Counted from the first letter of the stretch, positions 34,812-43,604 are shown. The stretch is DNA of 64,000 nt from Planctomycetota bacterium (GCA_023417655.1 JAEZFD010000049.1:62001-126000); one strand, 5' to 3'. Numbers and translations are program-made. The notes: generated from the sequence alone by a model not told the origin.

Positions 34812-36482
34812 ATGCGACAATGCAGCCTCTTTCTGTCGGGACTGATGACGTGTCTGATGTGGAACACGGTCGCAAGTGCCCATTTCATCTTTGTCGTCCC
34901 TGAACCGGCTGAGCATCCCAAGGTGATCAAGCTGCACCTCAGTGAACTCGCTGAAGCGGATGATCCGGCCTATCTGCCGAAAATCGAAAAGGCGCAGGTC
35001 TGGTACTTCAATGAAGAGGGAAAGGCGGTTCCTCTCACTCTCAAAATACAGGATGACGAACTGGTCGGAGAGCTCCCCAAAGAGGCGGCCGATAGTCCGA
35101 TTGTGGTGAATCACACCTACGGATTAATGGAGCGAAAAGGCGAAGTCGTTCAACTCAAGTATTACGCCAAGGCCTATGGCGATACGTTGCCGGGGAATTG
35201 GTCTGAAGTTGGCAAGCCCCAGGAACTCCCCTTCGAAATTACGCCTGAACTGAACGGTCGCGAAGTTGTTTTCACAGTTCACTGGGAAGGCAAGCCGTTG
35301 CGGGGAAGTCAGGTCACCGTCGAGAGCCCGGTGCTGCCCGAGAAGTTTCAAGGCGAAACCGATGCTGAGGGCAAGTTTCGCGTTACCCTGCCGAAGGCGG
35401 GCCTCTATTCGGTCCGAGCACGACATGTTGACAAAACGCCAGGGGAACTCGATGGAAAGCCCTATGCTGCGACAACCCACTTCACCACGTTAACGCTGCC
35501 ATTCACCCCTCCGTCGTTGACTGAAACCGAAAAGCAATGGCCGAAACTGAACAAGGGGATGACCAGCTTTGGTGCGGCTGTGGTTGGGGACGATCTGTAC
35601 GTTTATGGCGGAAACTATGGCGGCGGCCATGAGTACGCAGAGAAGGACCAGTCAGGAGACTTCATTCGGCTCAATTTGAAAAATGGGACCGCGTGGGAAA
35701 CCTTGCCAGGCGGACCCAAACTCACTGGACTGGCAGCCACTTCCCATGACGGGAAGATCTATCGCGTCGGTGGGTTCACCGTTAAAGACGTCGAGGGCGG
35801 AAAAGCCCAGCTCAACTCGCAGGCCAGCGTCGCCGGCTTTGATCCAGCTAAGGGAACTTGGGAAGAACTGACACCACTTCCGGAACCTCGTTCATCCCAT
35901 GACATTGCCGTGATCGGCGATACGCTGTATGTCGTCGGAGGCTGGTCAATGTCGGACGCCGCAGGAGACAACGATCGAGGCTGGCTGACGAAAGCCTATT
36001 CGCTCGATCTGAAGAATCCGAAAGCGGAATGGAAGGCGATTGCAGAAACACCGTTCCATCGCCGTGCGATCTCTGCGGCCGGCCATCAGGGGAAGCTCTA
36101 TGTGATCGGCGGGATGCAGAAAGATGGCGGACCAACGACACGCGTCGACGTTTATGATCCGGCGACGAACACTTGGAGCGAGGGCCCGGCCATTCTTGGA
36201 AACAGCATGGACGGATTCGGTTCCGCCTGTGCCGATGTCAATGGATCGCTGGTCGCGACGACGATGTCGGGAGGCGTCCAGACCCTCTCCTCAGATGGCA
36301 CCCGCTGGGAATATCAGGGGCAGTTAAAGGCTCCTCGTTTCTTCCATGAATCACCGGCTTGGAACGGGGGAGTTGTCGTCGTGGGCGGGGCACAGATGGG
36401 AATGGGGAAATCACTGGAGCTGGAATTTGTCTCGCCATGCAACGTGAATTCCAAAGGGAAGACCACCCAACTAGGGCAGTAA
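34812..36482 (+). CDS. Secreted DUF4198-like plus Kelch-repeat protein
   Basis: A 556-residue exported protein. I chose the ATG at 34812, with GAGAGG 9 bases upstream, because a signal peptide (MRQCSLFLSGLMTCL and on, cleavage near ASA-HF) then begins at residue 1. Residues about 24-230 start HFIFVVPEP and resemble DUF4198/nickel-uptake-periplasmic and carboxypeptidase-regulatory-like beta domains (KPLRGSQVTVESP, DAEGKFRVTLPKAGLYSVRA is the relevant stretch). From about 250 onward Kelch blades repeat (DDLYVYGGNYGGG, GKIYRVGGF, DTLYVVGGW, GKLYVIGGM, GVVVVGGA), giving a beta-propeller. Role unknown; both halves suggest binding outside the cytoplasmic membrane. Confidence 0.85.
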   Translation: MRQCSLFLSGLMTCLMWNTVASAHFIFVVPEPAEHPKVIKLHLSELAEADDPAYLPKIEKAQVWYFNEEGKAVPLTLKIQDDELVGELPKEAADSPIVVNHTYGLMERKGEVVQLKYYAKAYGDTLPGNWSEVGKPQELPFEITPELNGREVVFTVHWEGKPLRGSQVTVESPVLPEKFQGETDAEGKFRVTLPKAGLYSVRARHVDKTPGELDGKPYAATTHFTTLTLPFTPPSLTETEKQWPKLNKGMTSFGAAVVGDDLYVYGGNYGGGHEYAEKDQSGDFIRLNLKNGTAWETLPGGPKLTGLAATSHDGKIYRVGGFTVKDVEGGKAQLNSQASVAGFDPAKGTWEELTPLPEPRSSHDIAVIGDTLYVVGGWSMSDAAGDNDRGWLTKAYSLDLKNPKAEWKAIAETPFHRRAISAAGHQGKLYVIGGMQKDGGPTTRVDVYDPATNTWSEGPAILGNSMDGFGSACADVNGSLVATTMSGGVQTLSSDGTRWEYQGQLKAPRFFHESPAWNGGVVVVGGAQMGMGKSLELEFVSPCNVNSKGKTTQLGQ

Positions 36483-36569
36483 AGGTCAGTGCGATACCGT
36501 GAGATACAGGGTCCGCAGGAAGATCCGTAGACTCTGACTGTCACTTGCTTCAATCTGATTGATGACGAC

Positions 36570-36604
36570 ACCTCACAGCGCGTCACCGTGCAGTGAGGTT
36601 TTTT
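36570..36604 (+). terminator. Rho-independent terminator after the Kelch gene
   Basis: ACCTCAC (36570-36576) pairs with GTGAGGT (36593-36599), immediately followed by a run of six T to 36604. The loop is 16 bases. Position 88 bp after the Kelch stop fits a terminator for that gene. Confidence 0.8.
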
Positions 36605-36687
36605 GCAGATGTGCAGGCCTGATTTGCGAAACCCAGTCAGGCACAAAGTCGTAACTTTCGCCCCAGCGATTTCAGCGGGTGATGAGC

Positions 36688-36727
36688 GTATCATGCATCT
36701 TGATACACACCCCGGGATGCATGATAC
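36688..36727. promoter_or_regulatory. Perfect 12-bp inverted repeat, candidate operator or RNA switch
   Basis: GTATCATGCATC (36688-36699) and GATGCATGATAC (36716-36727) are exact reverse complements, separated by 16 bases. The spacer itself contains TGATAC (36701-36706), which can pair with GTATCA of the left arm, giving a second, mutually exclusive fold. ATGCAT is palindromic in each arm, so each arm can also be read as a short dyad. It lies 80 bp before the prenyltransferase-like gene and 83 bp after the Kelch terminator. There is no T tract, so it is not a terminator. Confidence 0.65.
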
Positions 36728-36807
36728 TGGTCTGCCCGAGTCTCCAAGTGTCGGACTCGGAGAGAAATGCTGCTCTATTCCTACTTTTGCATTGAGTTGA
36801 TGACTCG

Positions 36808-37863
36808 ATGAACCTCAGCCGCCGAGAAGCTCTGCTGAATCTGCTCAAGGCGGTTCCTCTCGCCGGGGTCCTTCAGACGAAGTTCGTCCGCGGACAGGAT
36901 GCCCGACAATCTGAGGTCGACCGTGCGATCGCCCGAGCTTTGGTCTACATCTCCGCAAATCAGGCACCTGAGGGGTTCTGGAAAACCGATGCTTGGGGAG
37001 AATCGACGGCGATAACGTCGCTCGCTGTGATGGCGTTTCTCGCGGCCGGTTATGTCTCGGATGAAGGACCTTATGGCGAGCAGATTAGTCGGGGAGTTCG
37101 CTGGGTCATTTCACAACAGCAGCCGAACGGGATGCTGATCCGGAAGACGCAAAGTCATGGTCCAATGTATGACCACGGCATCTGTTCTCTGATGCTCGGA
37201 GAAGTCTGTGGAATGTTTGGCAGCGCTGACTCAGCGTTGGTCCGCAGGGCATTAGAGAAGGCGATCCGACTGATTCTCGATGCTCAGGCGGTCGAGAAGT
37301 TTGATCGCCACCAGGGAGGATGGCGTTACCAGATCGACAGTCGCGATAGTGATCTGAGTGTGACCGGATGGCAGGTGCTTGCACTCAGGGCGGCGAAGGA
37401 CATCGGCGCGGACGTCCCGGTTGAGGCAATCGACCGTGCCGTGAACTACGTGCGGATGTGTGCTGACAAGAAGCAACATGGCTTCGCTTATCAGCCGGGA
37501 AACAGCCCGACTCCCACACTGACAGGGTGCGGGATTACTTGTCTGGAGGTTTGTGGAGAACACCATTCGGCGGAGGCTCTGGCCGGGGCGAAGTGGTTAT
37601 TGACGCATCCGCTGATCGAACGGTCGGCCTATTTCTATTACGGCGTCTATTACACCGGGGTCGGTCTGTCCAAGATCGGGGGCGAGGCTGCCTCCCAGAA
37701 CTATCAGCATCTGCGTGACACCCTGTTGCCCATTCAGCAATCAGATGGAGCGTGGAACCCGCAGCATGGCAGCGAAAAGCAGGCTGGCCGAATCTACAGT
37801 ACCAGTCTGGCTGTCCTGGCGCTGGCCGTGGAATATCGCTACCTCCCGATTTATCAGCGATAG
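36808..37863 (+). CDS. Exported prenyltransferase/squalene-cyclase-fold repeat protein
   Basis: A 351-residue alpha/alpha-toroid protein. The N-terminus MNLSRREALLNLLKAVPLAG is a Tat-like signal with an RR pair. Repeats with the QXXDGXW-type or related motif follow: NQAPEGFWKT (51-60), QQPNGML, HQGGWRYQI, HGFAYQPG and QQSDGAWNP (near 308-316), typical of prenyltransferase and squalene oxidase repeats widely used in planctomycete secreted proteins. The Asp-rich DXDD cyclase motif is not evident, so it is unlikely to be a squalene cyclase. It sits downstream of the 36688-36727 inverted repeat. Confidence 0.85.
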   Translation: MNLSRREALLNLLKAVPLAGVLQTKFVRGQDARQSEVDRAIARALVYISANQAPEGFWKTDAWGESTAITSLAVMAFLAAGYVSDEGPYGEQISRGVRWVISQQQPNGMLIRKTQSHGPMYDHGICSLMLGEVCGMFGSADSALVRRALEKAIRLILDAQAVEKFDRHQGGWRYQIDSRDSDLSVTGWQVLALRAAKDIGADVPVEAIDRAVNYVRMCADKKQHGFAYQPGNSPTPTLTGCGITCLEVCGEHHSAEALAGAKWLLTHPLIERSAYFYYGVYYTGVGLSKIGGEAASQNYQHLRDTLLPIQQSDGAWNPQHGSEKQAGRIYSTSLAVLALAVEYRYLPIYQR

Positions 37864-37950
37864 CGCAGCCTGCCCTCGCGGAGTACATGCAAACCCAATC
37901 TCTTAAGTCTCGTCAGGATAAGCTGCTGCGGTGTTTGCCACGTGATTGAG

Positions 37951-38053
37951 ACCGTTTTTTGCTTTTCGATCTGCCCGTTCTTGCCACGCGGAATTGAGTC
38001 TTTCATCAATCGAAACGCGCGCTGCCCGGGCAGACGGTAGAGCAAACTGCTCT
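37951..38053 (-). repeat. Dispersed ~100-bp palindromic intergenic repeat, copy C
   Basis: Read on the minus strand it has the same block order as copies A and B: AGAGCAGTTTGCTCTACCG, then CTGCCCGGGCAGCGCG, a variable centre of about 25 bases, CCGCGTGG, ACGGGCAGATC and an A-rich end. The first block is identical to copy A over 19 bases. CTGCCCGGGCAG is a perfect 12-base palindrome here. In the variable centre TTTC/GAAA could close a small hairpin. Confidence 0.9.
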
Positions 38054-38275
38054 GGAAATGGCCCGCGGCCTACCTACTCACACTTCCATCTTACACGCGT
38101 TTCTCAGTGGCGCGCGTACGTACGGAATGCCCCGTCTTCATCGTTATGTTGGCGTTACGTTGAGGGAAAGCCAGTTCGGTTCTCGGGAGATGAAACCTTT
38201 ATGGTGGCTGGGTGAATTTCCGTCAGACCGGTATCGAAAATACATGGGAGTTGACGGGTTTATGTATCGTGCCCG

Positions 38276-38293
38276 ACACATGATTTCATGTGT
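38276..38293. promoter_or_regulatory. 8-bp inverted repeat, candidate operator
   Basis: ACACATGA (38276-38283) and TCATGTGT (38286-38293) are exact reverse complements around TT, an arrangement common in binding sites for dimeric regulators. It lies about 300 bp before the FHA-EAL start, which is distant, so a link with that gene is uncertain. Confidence 0.35.
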
Positions 38294-38599
38294 GGTGCAA
38301 TTTATTGGTTGTAAAGTTTTGTCAGGAAAAGGTTTCTGTATTATTGTGTGGCTGCCGATGTCGACGGAAATTTCTCAGGATTTGCGCAAGAAGTCATGTC
38401 TCTGCTTGCAAGAAGTGGAAAGTCGTTAAAACGATCTCAAGGTGACTTTTCGGATTATTCGTAAGTCTCGAGCCAGTTTCCGGGTGATTTCAATCAGGGG
38501 TTTTGTAGTGAGTCGCTGCACCACGAGAATTCGGGCGTAAGGTGTTTTTAGGTTGATTCGTAACATCTTCTCAATTGGTCAGCACTCGCAGGATTTCGC

Positions 38600-39781
38600 A
38601 TGTCCATGCAAACGCTCGTTTCGCCACTAGGCAGTCTTGCTGCCAGCAAAACGCGCGATGGTTGGTATCTCGTCGGGTGCCTTCCACCGCTGCGAACACT
38701 GACTCACATCAAGATCGATTCGCCTGCGTTCGTCATTGGACGGAAAGCTGAATCCGATCTGCAGATCGCATCTCAATGCGTCTCTGCGCGCCACGCTGAG
38801 GTGTTACAGATTGGGCCCCACCTGTTCCTGCGTGACCTTGGCAGCACGAATGGAACCTATCTGAATCGTCGGCAGGTGCGACAGCCGACCCCGATTGCGG
38901 ATGGCGATCATATCGAAATTGCGAACGTTGAATTCAGAGTCGAATTCCGGCCGGCCGAAGTGACGCCGTCCCGATCGGATCTGGATGCACTGAAGAAGAC
39001 CGCTCAGGCAGTTGACGTTCTCGAATCAAACTGGGTTCTCAGCCAGTTCAATCTGCTTCTCCAGAGCCGCGAGGTTGTTCCGTCGTATCAGCCAATCATC
39101 TCGCTGTCGAATCGCAAAGTGATTGGCTACGAGTCACTTGCACGGACCGGGTTGATTGGTCTTGAGAATCCGGCCGAGATGTTCCGGACTGCAGAACTCG
39201 TCAATCGGGAAATCGAGCTGAGCCTGATCTGTCGCCGCAAAGCACTGGAGTGCGGGACATTTCTGTCGCCGTCGGTCAGCCTGTTCATGAATACCCACAG
39301 TCATGAAAGTTTGGAAGTCGACGTTCTTCCGTCGCTGCTGGAATTGAAACGACTGCACCCCAATCGAAATCTGGTCATCGAGATCCACGAAGGTGCGATT
39401 AACGATCCGGCTCTGATGCTGGAGTTCTGCCGGTCGGTGCGAGAGCATGGCTTCAAAGTCGCCTATGACGACTTCGGAGCCGGACAGTCACGATTGCTGG
39501 AACTCGTAAAAGCTCCACCTGACTTCCTGAAGTTCGATGCCTGCCTGATCCGCGACGTCCAGGACTCCAATCCTTACCAGTGGCGAATGCTGAAGATGCT
39601 CGTCGGAATGTGTAACGACGCTTCAATCACCACCATTGCCGAAGGAATAGAAACCGAAGCCGAACGGGACGCCTGTACCGAACTCGGATTCGATCTGGGA
39701 CAAGGCTATTACTTCGGACGCCCGAAGCCTGCCTCCGCCTATCCGTCCCTGTCCGATTCTCCGACGCGGAAGTTCAGCTGA
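38600..39781 (+). CDS. FHA-EAL fusion: putative cyclic-di-GMP phosphodiesterase with phosphopeptide-binding domain
   Basis: A 393-residue cytoplasmic protein. The N-terminal FHA domain (about 45-115) has FVIGRKAESDL, VSARHAEV and LGSTNGTYLN, with the phosphothreonine-contact Arg 48, Ser 62 and Asn 84. An EAL domain (about 160-378) follows. The EAL triad reads ESL (Glu 178), and the catalytic set appears complete: Asn 231, Glu 261, Asp 290 and Asp 291 (YDDFGAG), Lys 311, Glu 348 and Gln 368 (GQGYYFGRP). It is thus probably an active c-di-GMP hydrolase whose location or activity depends on a phosphorylated partner. No Ser/Thr kinase gene is adjacent. Confidence 0.93.
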   Translation: MSMQTLVSPLGSLAASKTRDGWYLVGCLPPLRTLTHIKIDSPAFVIGRKAESDLQIASQCVSARHAEVLQIGPHLFLRDLGSTNGTYLNRRQVRQPTPIADGDHIEIANVEFRVEFRPAEVTPSRSDLDALKKTAQAVDVLESNWVLSQFNLLLQSREVVPSYQPIISLSNRKVIGYESLARTGLIGLENPAEMFRTAELVNREIELSLICRRKALECGTFLSPSVSLFMNTHSHESLEVDVLPSLLELKRLHPNRNLVIEIHEGAINDPALMLEFCRSVREHGFKVAYDDFGAGQSRLLELVKAPPDFLKFDACLIRDVQDSNPYQWRMLKMLVGMCNDASITTIAEGIETEAERDACTELGFDLGQGYYFGRPKPASAYPSLSDSPTRKFS

Positions 39782-39838
39782 TCGGATTGTTGATCCTCGA
39801 ATGGCCTGATCCTCGAGCCACAAATTGAAATCCACTCT

Positions 39839-39866
39839 GGCGGGTGACTTCTTCAGAAGCCCCGCC
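39839..39866. terminator. Hairpin between convergent genes
   Basis: GGCGGG-TGA-CTTCT, loop TC, AGAAG-C-CCCGCC: two stacked stems of 6 and 5 bp from 39839 to 39866, lying between the FHA-EAL stop (39781) and the methyltransferase stop (39906). Its position suits a bidirectional terminator; the T tracts are weak. Confidence 0.55.
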
Positions 39867-39905
39867 TGAGTTGTTAGATGACGATGGGATTATAGGATTT
39901 CGATT

Positions 39906-40637
39906 TCAGTGGGGCTGAACTGTTGTCCCGTGCCGGAGCACGAGGATCTGGAACTCCCCTGACTGAACGGCATTCAGCACATCGCCCTGAGCATTGCGCA
40001 GCTCCAGCTGGAAGCCGCGAGCACGTGCCTTCTCGTAGAAGAACTGGGATTGATAACGCCCTGGGTCTCCGAGCCAGCAGACACCCTCTGGTGCGAGCAG
40101 TTTCTGAATTGCGTCCAGCAGCGCCTCGTGCAGGGCCGCGTCGTACGTCACTTCGCATCCGAGCAGTACAGGGAACTGGCGTGCTTCGACGTTGCGCCAG
40201 TCGAGAAACAACAGTTCTGGGTCAGCCAACTGGTTCAATCTGCAGTTCAGCCGACACATGTGCAGCGCTGTGTGGTCATAATCGCTGAACGTGACCTGAT
40301 CTCCCCGAGCCGCAGCAGCGAGCCCGACCAGACCGATTCCAGCTCCCAGTTCTAATACATGCGTCCCGACCGGCCAAGGGGCATTCAGGACCGCCTGAGC
40401 CATCGGAATCGATGAAGGCCAAAGGAACGCCCAATACGGCATGTAATCGTGCCGAGCGTTCTCTTCATGCACCTTCTCATCGTCGAGGAACAGATCGGGA
40501 TTGGAAGGCCGCGCCATTCGCAGTGTGCGGTCACCGACGGCAATGTCGACCTGCTGCCAACCGCCGGGGATGACGGGCAGGGAATCTGGATCCAGCGGAA
40601 GTTCTGGAAAAGCGGAGGCTGTGGGATCTGTGGGCAT
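39906..40637 (-). CDS. SAM-dependent methyltransferase (METTL21/ETFB-lysine-type)
   Basis: A 243-residue class I methyltransferase. Motif I is VLELGAGIGLVGLAAAARG (94-112), followed by SDYDHTALHMCRLN, the acidic loop that binds the ribose, and WRNVEARQFPVLLGCEVTYD, resembling the lysine methyltransferase group with ETFBKMT and METTL21. An upstream Trp-rich stretch (YWAFLWPSSIPMAQAV) is typical of this group. A protein lysine substrate is a guess from family resemblance. It is divergent from xerD with about 180 bp between starts. Confidence 0.82.
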   Translation of the reverse strand: MPTDPTASAFPELPLDPDSLPVIPGGWQQVDIAVGDRTLRMARPSNPDLFLDDEKVHEENARHDYMPYWAFLWPSSIPMAQAVLNAPWPVGTHVLELGAGIGLVGLAAAARGDQVTFSDYDHTALHMCRLNCRLNQLADPELLFLDWRNVEARQFPVLLGCEVTYDAALHEALLDAIQKLLAPEGVCWLGDPGRYQSQFFYEKARARGFQLELRNAQGDVLNAVQSGEFQILVLRHGTTVQPH

Positions 40638-40816
40638 TGAGTCTTGCGGTGTTTTGCTAATAGTGGCTGACTGCTCTCGCTGGGTTGAGTGTAACGGATG
40701 CCGTCTCGAAAGCCTTGGATGTTGGCTCTGATCTGGGAAACGTCATACAGACGACCTGCCGCTGGACGGATACATTCAATGAGATCTTCTCTTGTTCCGT
40801 CTGGAGTGACGATTCG

Positions 40817-41764
40817 ATGCCTCCACGCCGTCGCCCCCCGGTGTCCGGTCAAACGGCCACCATCCCTGCGCTGCACCCCGGCCAGTACCGCGAGTCATTT
40901 CTCCGGTATCTGGAAGCTGAGTGCGGGATGTCGCGGAATACCGTCGCTGCCTATCGCGTCGATCTGCAACAGTTCATTGAATGGGCCGAGGCGGAGAAAA
41001 TTGGATCGGTCCTCGATGTGAACCTGCAGGTGCTGGCGGGGTTCGTCGAAGCGCTCCACGCCCGAGACTTGAAAGCGACGACCATTGCGCGACGGCTGGT
41101 GGCGCTGAAGATGTACTTCCGTTACCTCGTGTTGGAAGGGGTGATCGCCGAGAGCACGGTTGACCTGCTGTCGTCTCCCAAACTTTGGCGCTACCTGCCA
41201 ACGGTTCTGAGCCCGGAGATGGTCGACCGGTTGCTGGACTCCCCTGGCTGGGCTGATCAGTTTCCGCAACGCGATCGGGCAGTTCTGGCCATGCTTTATG
41301 CGACGGGGTGTCGTGCCTCTGAGATTTCCGGCATGAAGGTCTCTGCCCTGAATCTCGAGCAGAATTTCTGCCGTTGTCTGGGGAAGGGAAACAAAGAGCG
41401 AATCGTGTCGCTGAATCCCGTTGCTGTTCGCGCGGTGCAGAACTACCTGTCACGAGAACGCCCCAAGCAGACGCGGTTCCGCGAGTCGGAAAGTCTGTTC
41501 CTCACTCGGACCGGGCGGCCGTTGACGAGAATCAACATTTGGCATCTGGTGAAGAAATACGCCCAGCGCGCCGGGTGCGGTTCGAAGATCAGTCCGCACA
41601 CCTTGCGTCACAGCTTTGCTACACACATGCTGGCTGGGGGCGCTGAAATCCGTGCTCTGCAGGAGCTGCTCGGACATGCCAGCATCCGGACGACGCAGAT
41701 CTATACCCAGGTTGAACACAGCCGCCTGAAGGCGATTCACGCCAAGTGCCATCCGCGAGGGTAA
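40817..41764 (+). CDS. xerD: Tyrosine recombinase XerD/XerC
   Basis: A 315-residue tyrosine recombinase that resolves chromosome dimers at a dif site. The N-terminal SAM-like domain includes YLEAECGMSRNTVAAYRVDL. The catalytic set is complete: Arg 166 (YATGCRASEI), the beta-hairpin Lys near 190-193 (GKGNKER), His 261 and Arg 264 (HTLRHSFATH), His 287 (LGHASIRTTQ) and Tyr 296. I prefer the ATG at 40817 because the longer frame from 40685 adds 44 residues unlike the family. Chromosomal context without phage genes favours a housekeeping Xer rather than an integrase. XerC and XerD are hard to separate by eye. Confidence 0.9.
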   Translation: MPPRRRPPVSGQTATIPALHPGQYRESFLRYLEAECGMSRNTVAAYRVDLQQFIEWAEAEKIGSVLDVNLQVLAGFVEALHARDLKATTIARRLVALKMYFRYLVLEGVIAESTVDLLSSPKLWRYLPTVLSPEMVDRLLDSPGWADQFPQRDRAVLAMLYATGCRASEISGMKVSALNLEQNFCRCLGKGNKERIVSLNPVAVRAVQNYLSRERPKQTRFRESESLFLTRTGRPLTRINIWHLVKKYAQRAGCGSKISPHTLRHSFATHMLAGGAEIRALQELLGHASIRTTQIYTQVEHSRLKAIHAKCHPRG

Positions 41765-41792
41765 GTCACTGCTGTCTCAAGTCTCTTCCGGA

Positions 41793-43604
41793 TTACTTTC
41801 CGGAGCCGAGGTAGGAGCGGTCGATGCCCAGCAGGACTCGCAGGCTGGTTGAGATCGTTCCCAGTGCGATTCCGATCATGATCGCGCGGTTCCCGGCGGT
41901 GTTGAAGATCGACATGATGTAGACCATCAGGTTGTCCATCTTCAGAAACGAGAGTGACTCAGGCAGCCAGTTGGTCAGGGCCGGTCCGGCAGATGTCCTT
42001 CCCAGCAGGATCAGGAAGGCCGTCCCGAGCAGCAGGATCGCTTCAAGATTCTTTGCTCGGAATGCCCGATACGCAGCCGACGCAACATAGAAAGCGAGTA
42101 CCGCAAAGGTCGTCGTCAGCAGCGGCTGATAGACGTACTCGTACAGCCACCAGAACGGGCTTCCCTGTGCTGTGTAGTTGCCTGACCACGGGTACTTTAC
42201 CTGCTGCGACGCAATGAACAGGTCGCTCACTGATTTGCGGAAACGGTACTGAGCCCGAATTGGATCCAGCAGGAAATTGATCTGTCCGGTGGTGAGTGGA
42301 CCTTCTTCCATCAAGCGGAATGCCAGCCCGCGATGCTGCTCGGCGAGTGTTGGCTGCTGGTTGAGATACGCTGTGACCGCTTCCAGCTGTCTGGGAGTGA
42401 TCGGTCCAGCCGCAACGAGTCGGGCACTCAGATCAGCCCCCGTCATGACCTCCGAATTGACGTAGTCCGTTACGGCTTGTTGTTGAGCCTCGTTGAGTGT
42501 CTGCGGTGGTGGAGCAGGAGTCTTGAGCGGCGGGTTAGCAATTCCTGCCTTCAGGTCCTCCAGCAGTTCACAGGCCGAGCGATCCTTTGGCTGCAGAATT
42601 CCTGCCGTGTTGATCGCAGCAATGAACTGATCCGCCTTCCAGTCCGCATCGAAAAAGTTGTTGAAGACCTGCAGCTGGGCTTCATTGAGGGGGCCCTGAT
42701 CCTGGATTTGGCTCAACAGGGATTCACGCGCCGACGGGGTCAACGGTCTTGCACGGACCACATTCGACCAAGGACCGACGATCTGAGCCCGCATTTCTTC
42801 TGTCAGCGGCCCGTGAACTTCGAGAACGTCATCATTGAACGTCAGCGTTTCAGCAGCACTCTCAGGAATCGAGAAGCCATCAGGAACATCAGTCAGCTTG
42901 CGTGCCGTGGGCCGGTTGGCGAGTTCGAAGAGCTGATCTACTGCCTGTGGATGTTCTGGCAGAATCGAGCCGAGTGCGGCTTTGTCATCGGTCGACATGC
43001 GGCCTTCGAAGAACAGAGCCCGCTGATTGACATCATAGCGGACTCGTCCGGCGAGTTCCTGCGGAGCCTGAGCCAGTGCGAACAGCTTCTCGACGTCACA
43101 CTTCCAACTTTGAATGTCCTGATAACCGGCGAGATCGTCGCGTTGATTTGATGACATCCATCCCTGAAAGACAAGTTCTCCATTCTCTTCACGAACGTTC
43201 ATTGCGACGGACTTCGGCAGTGGCTCGCCGTCACCTCGTTCAGGAATCGAAGCGGTGATCCTGAACTCAGGCATCGCACTCAACGGCAACTTGACCATTG
43301 AGCTCCCGTACGCCTCGGGCCCGGGCTCCGGCGGACAGCCGACCTTGAACATGCCGAGAAGCAGCATGACCACGAAGGAAATCAGCGTGATCGCAGAGTA
43401 GCCCCAGCCGGCGTGTTGGTTGCTGATGTTCCGCAGATGCAGACGCAAGAGATTGCCGCCACCCAGCACGAAGGCGATGGAGGCGAGAATATCGAACCAG
43501 ATTGCGACTTCTTCACCGGCACTTTGCCAGGCGGGAATGAAGACAGAAACGACGAGGACCAATCCACTGAGCGCTGTGATCAACAGTGGGATCGTTCGTT
43601 TCAT
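41793..43604 (-). CDS. Large membrane protein with internal GPLT-type repeats, unknown function
   Basis: A 603-residue protein I cannot name. Three predicted spans lie at the N-terminus (about 5-24, 32-52, 69-88) and about three at the C-terminus (about 493-513, 519-536, 558-592). The loop between them, some 400 residues, contains a repeated helix-start motif: GWMSSNQRDDL (148), GRMSTDDKAAL (201), GPLTEEMRAQI (265), GPLNEAQLQVF (304), TLNEAQQQAV (369), GPITPRQLEAV (400) and GPLTTGQINFL (435). Spacing is 30-65 residues. An odd number of N-terminal spans would put this loop on one side only. It is convergent with xerD, 28 bp between stops. Confidence 0.8.
   Translation of the reverse strand: MKRTIPLLITALSGLVLVVSVFIPAWQSAGEEVAIWFDILASIAFVLGGGNLLRLHLRNISNQHAGWGYSAITLISFVVMLLLGMFKVGCPPEPGPEAYGSSMVKLPLSAMPEFRITASIPERGDGEPLPKSVAMNVREENGELVFQGWMSSNQRDDLAGYQDIQSWKCDVEKLFALAQAPQELAGRVRYDVNQRALFFEGRMSTDDKAALGSILPEHPQAVDQLFELANRPTARKLTDVPDGFSIPESAAETLTFNDDVLEVHGPLTEEMRAQIVGPWSNVVRARPLTPSARESLLSQIQDQGPLNEAQLQVFNNFFDADWKADQFIAAINTAGILQPKDRSACELLEDLKAGIANPPLKTPAPPPQTLNEAQQQAVTDYVNSEVMTGADLSARLVAAGPITPRQLEAVTAYLNQQPTLAEQHRGLAFRLMEEGPLTTGQINFLLDPIRAQYRFRKSVSDLFIASQQVKYPWSGNYTAQGSPFWWLYEYVYQPLLTTTFAVLAFYVASAAYRAFRAKNLEAILLLGTAFLILLGRTSAGPALTNWLPESLSFLKMDNLMVYIMSIFNTAGNRAIMIGIALGTISTSLRVLLGIDRSYLGSGK

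Larger units (their letters stand above)
37864..38599. other. 736-bp gap containing repeat copy C and a short dyad
   Basis: No supported gene. The first third holds dispersed repeat copy C (37951-38053, minus orientation). A plus frame 38058-38429 begins inside the edge of the repeat and reads as a low-information protein, so it was not accepted. The part from 38200 is more AT-rich than neighbouring coding DNA and contains an 8-bp inverted repeat at 38276-38293. The promoter of the FHA-EAL gene must be in the last part. Confidence 0.5.

Noticed and set aside
38058..38429. 123-codon plus frame after repeat copy C
   Set aside because: It begins at the edge of the repeat, has no start signal, and its composition does not resemble the neighbouring genes.
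41765..41800. TCCGGA repeated twice between xerD and the membrane protein
   Set aside because: Short palindrome repeats of this size are expected by chance in GC-rich DNA and there is no T tract for a terminator.
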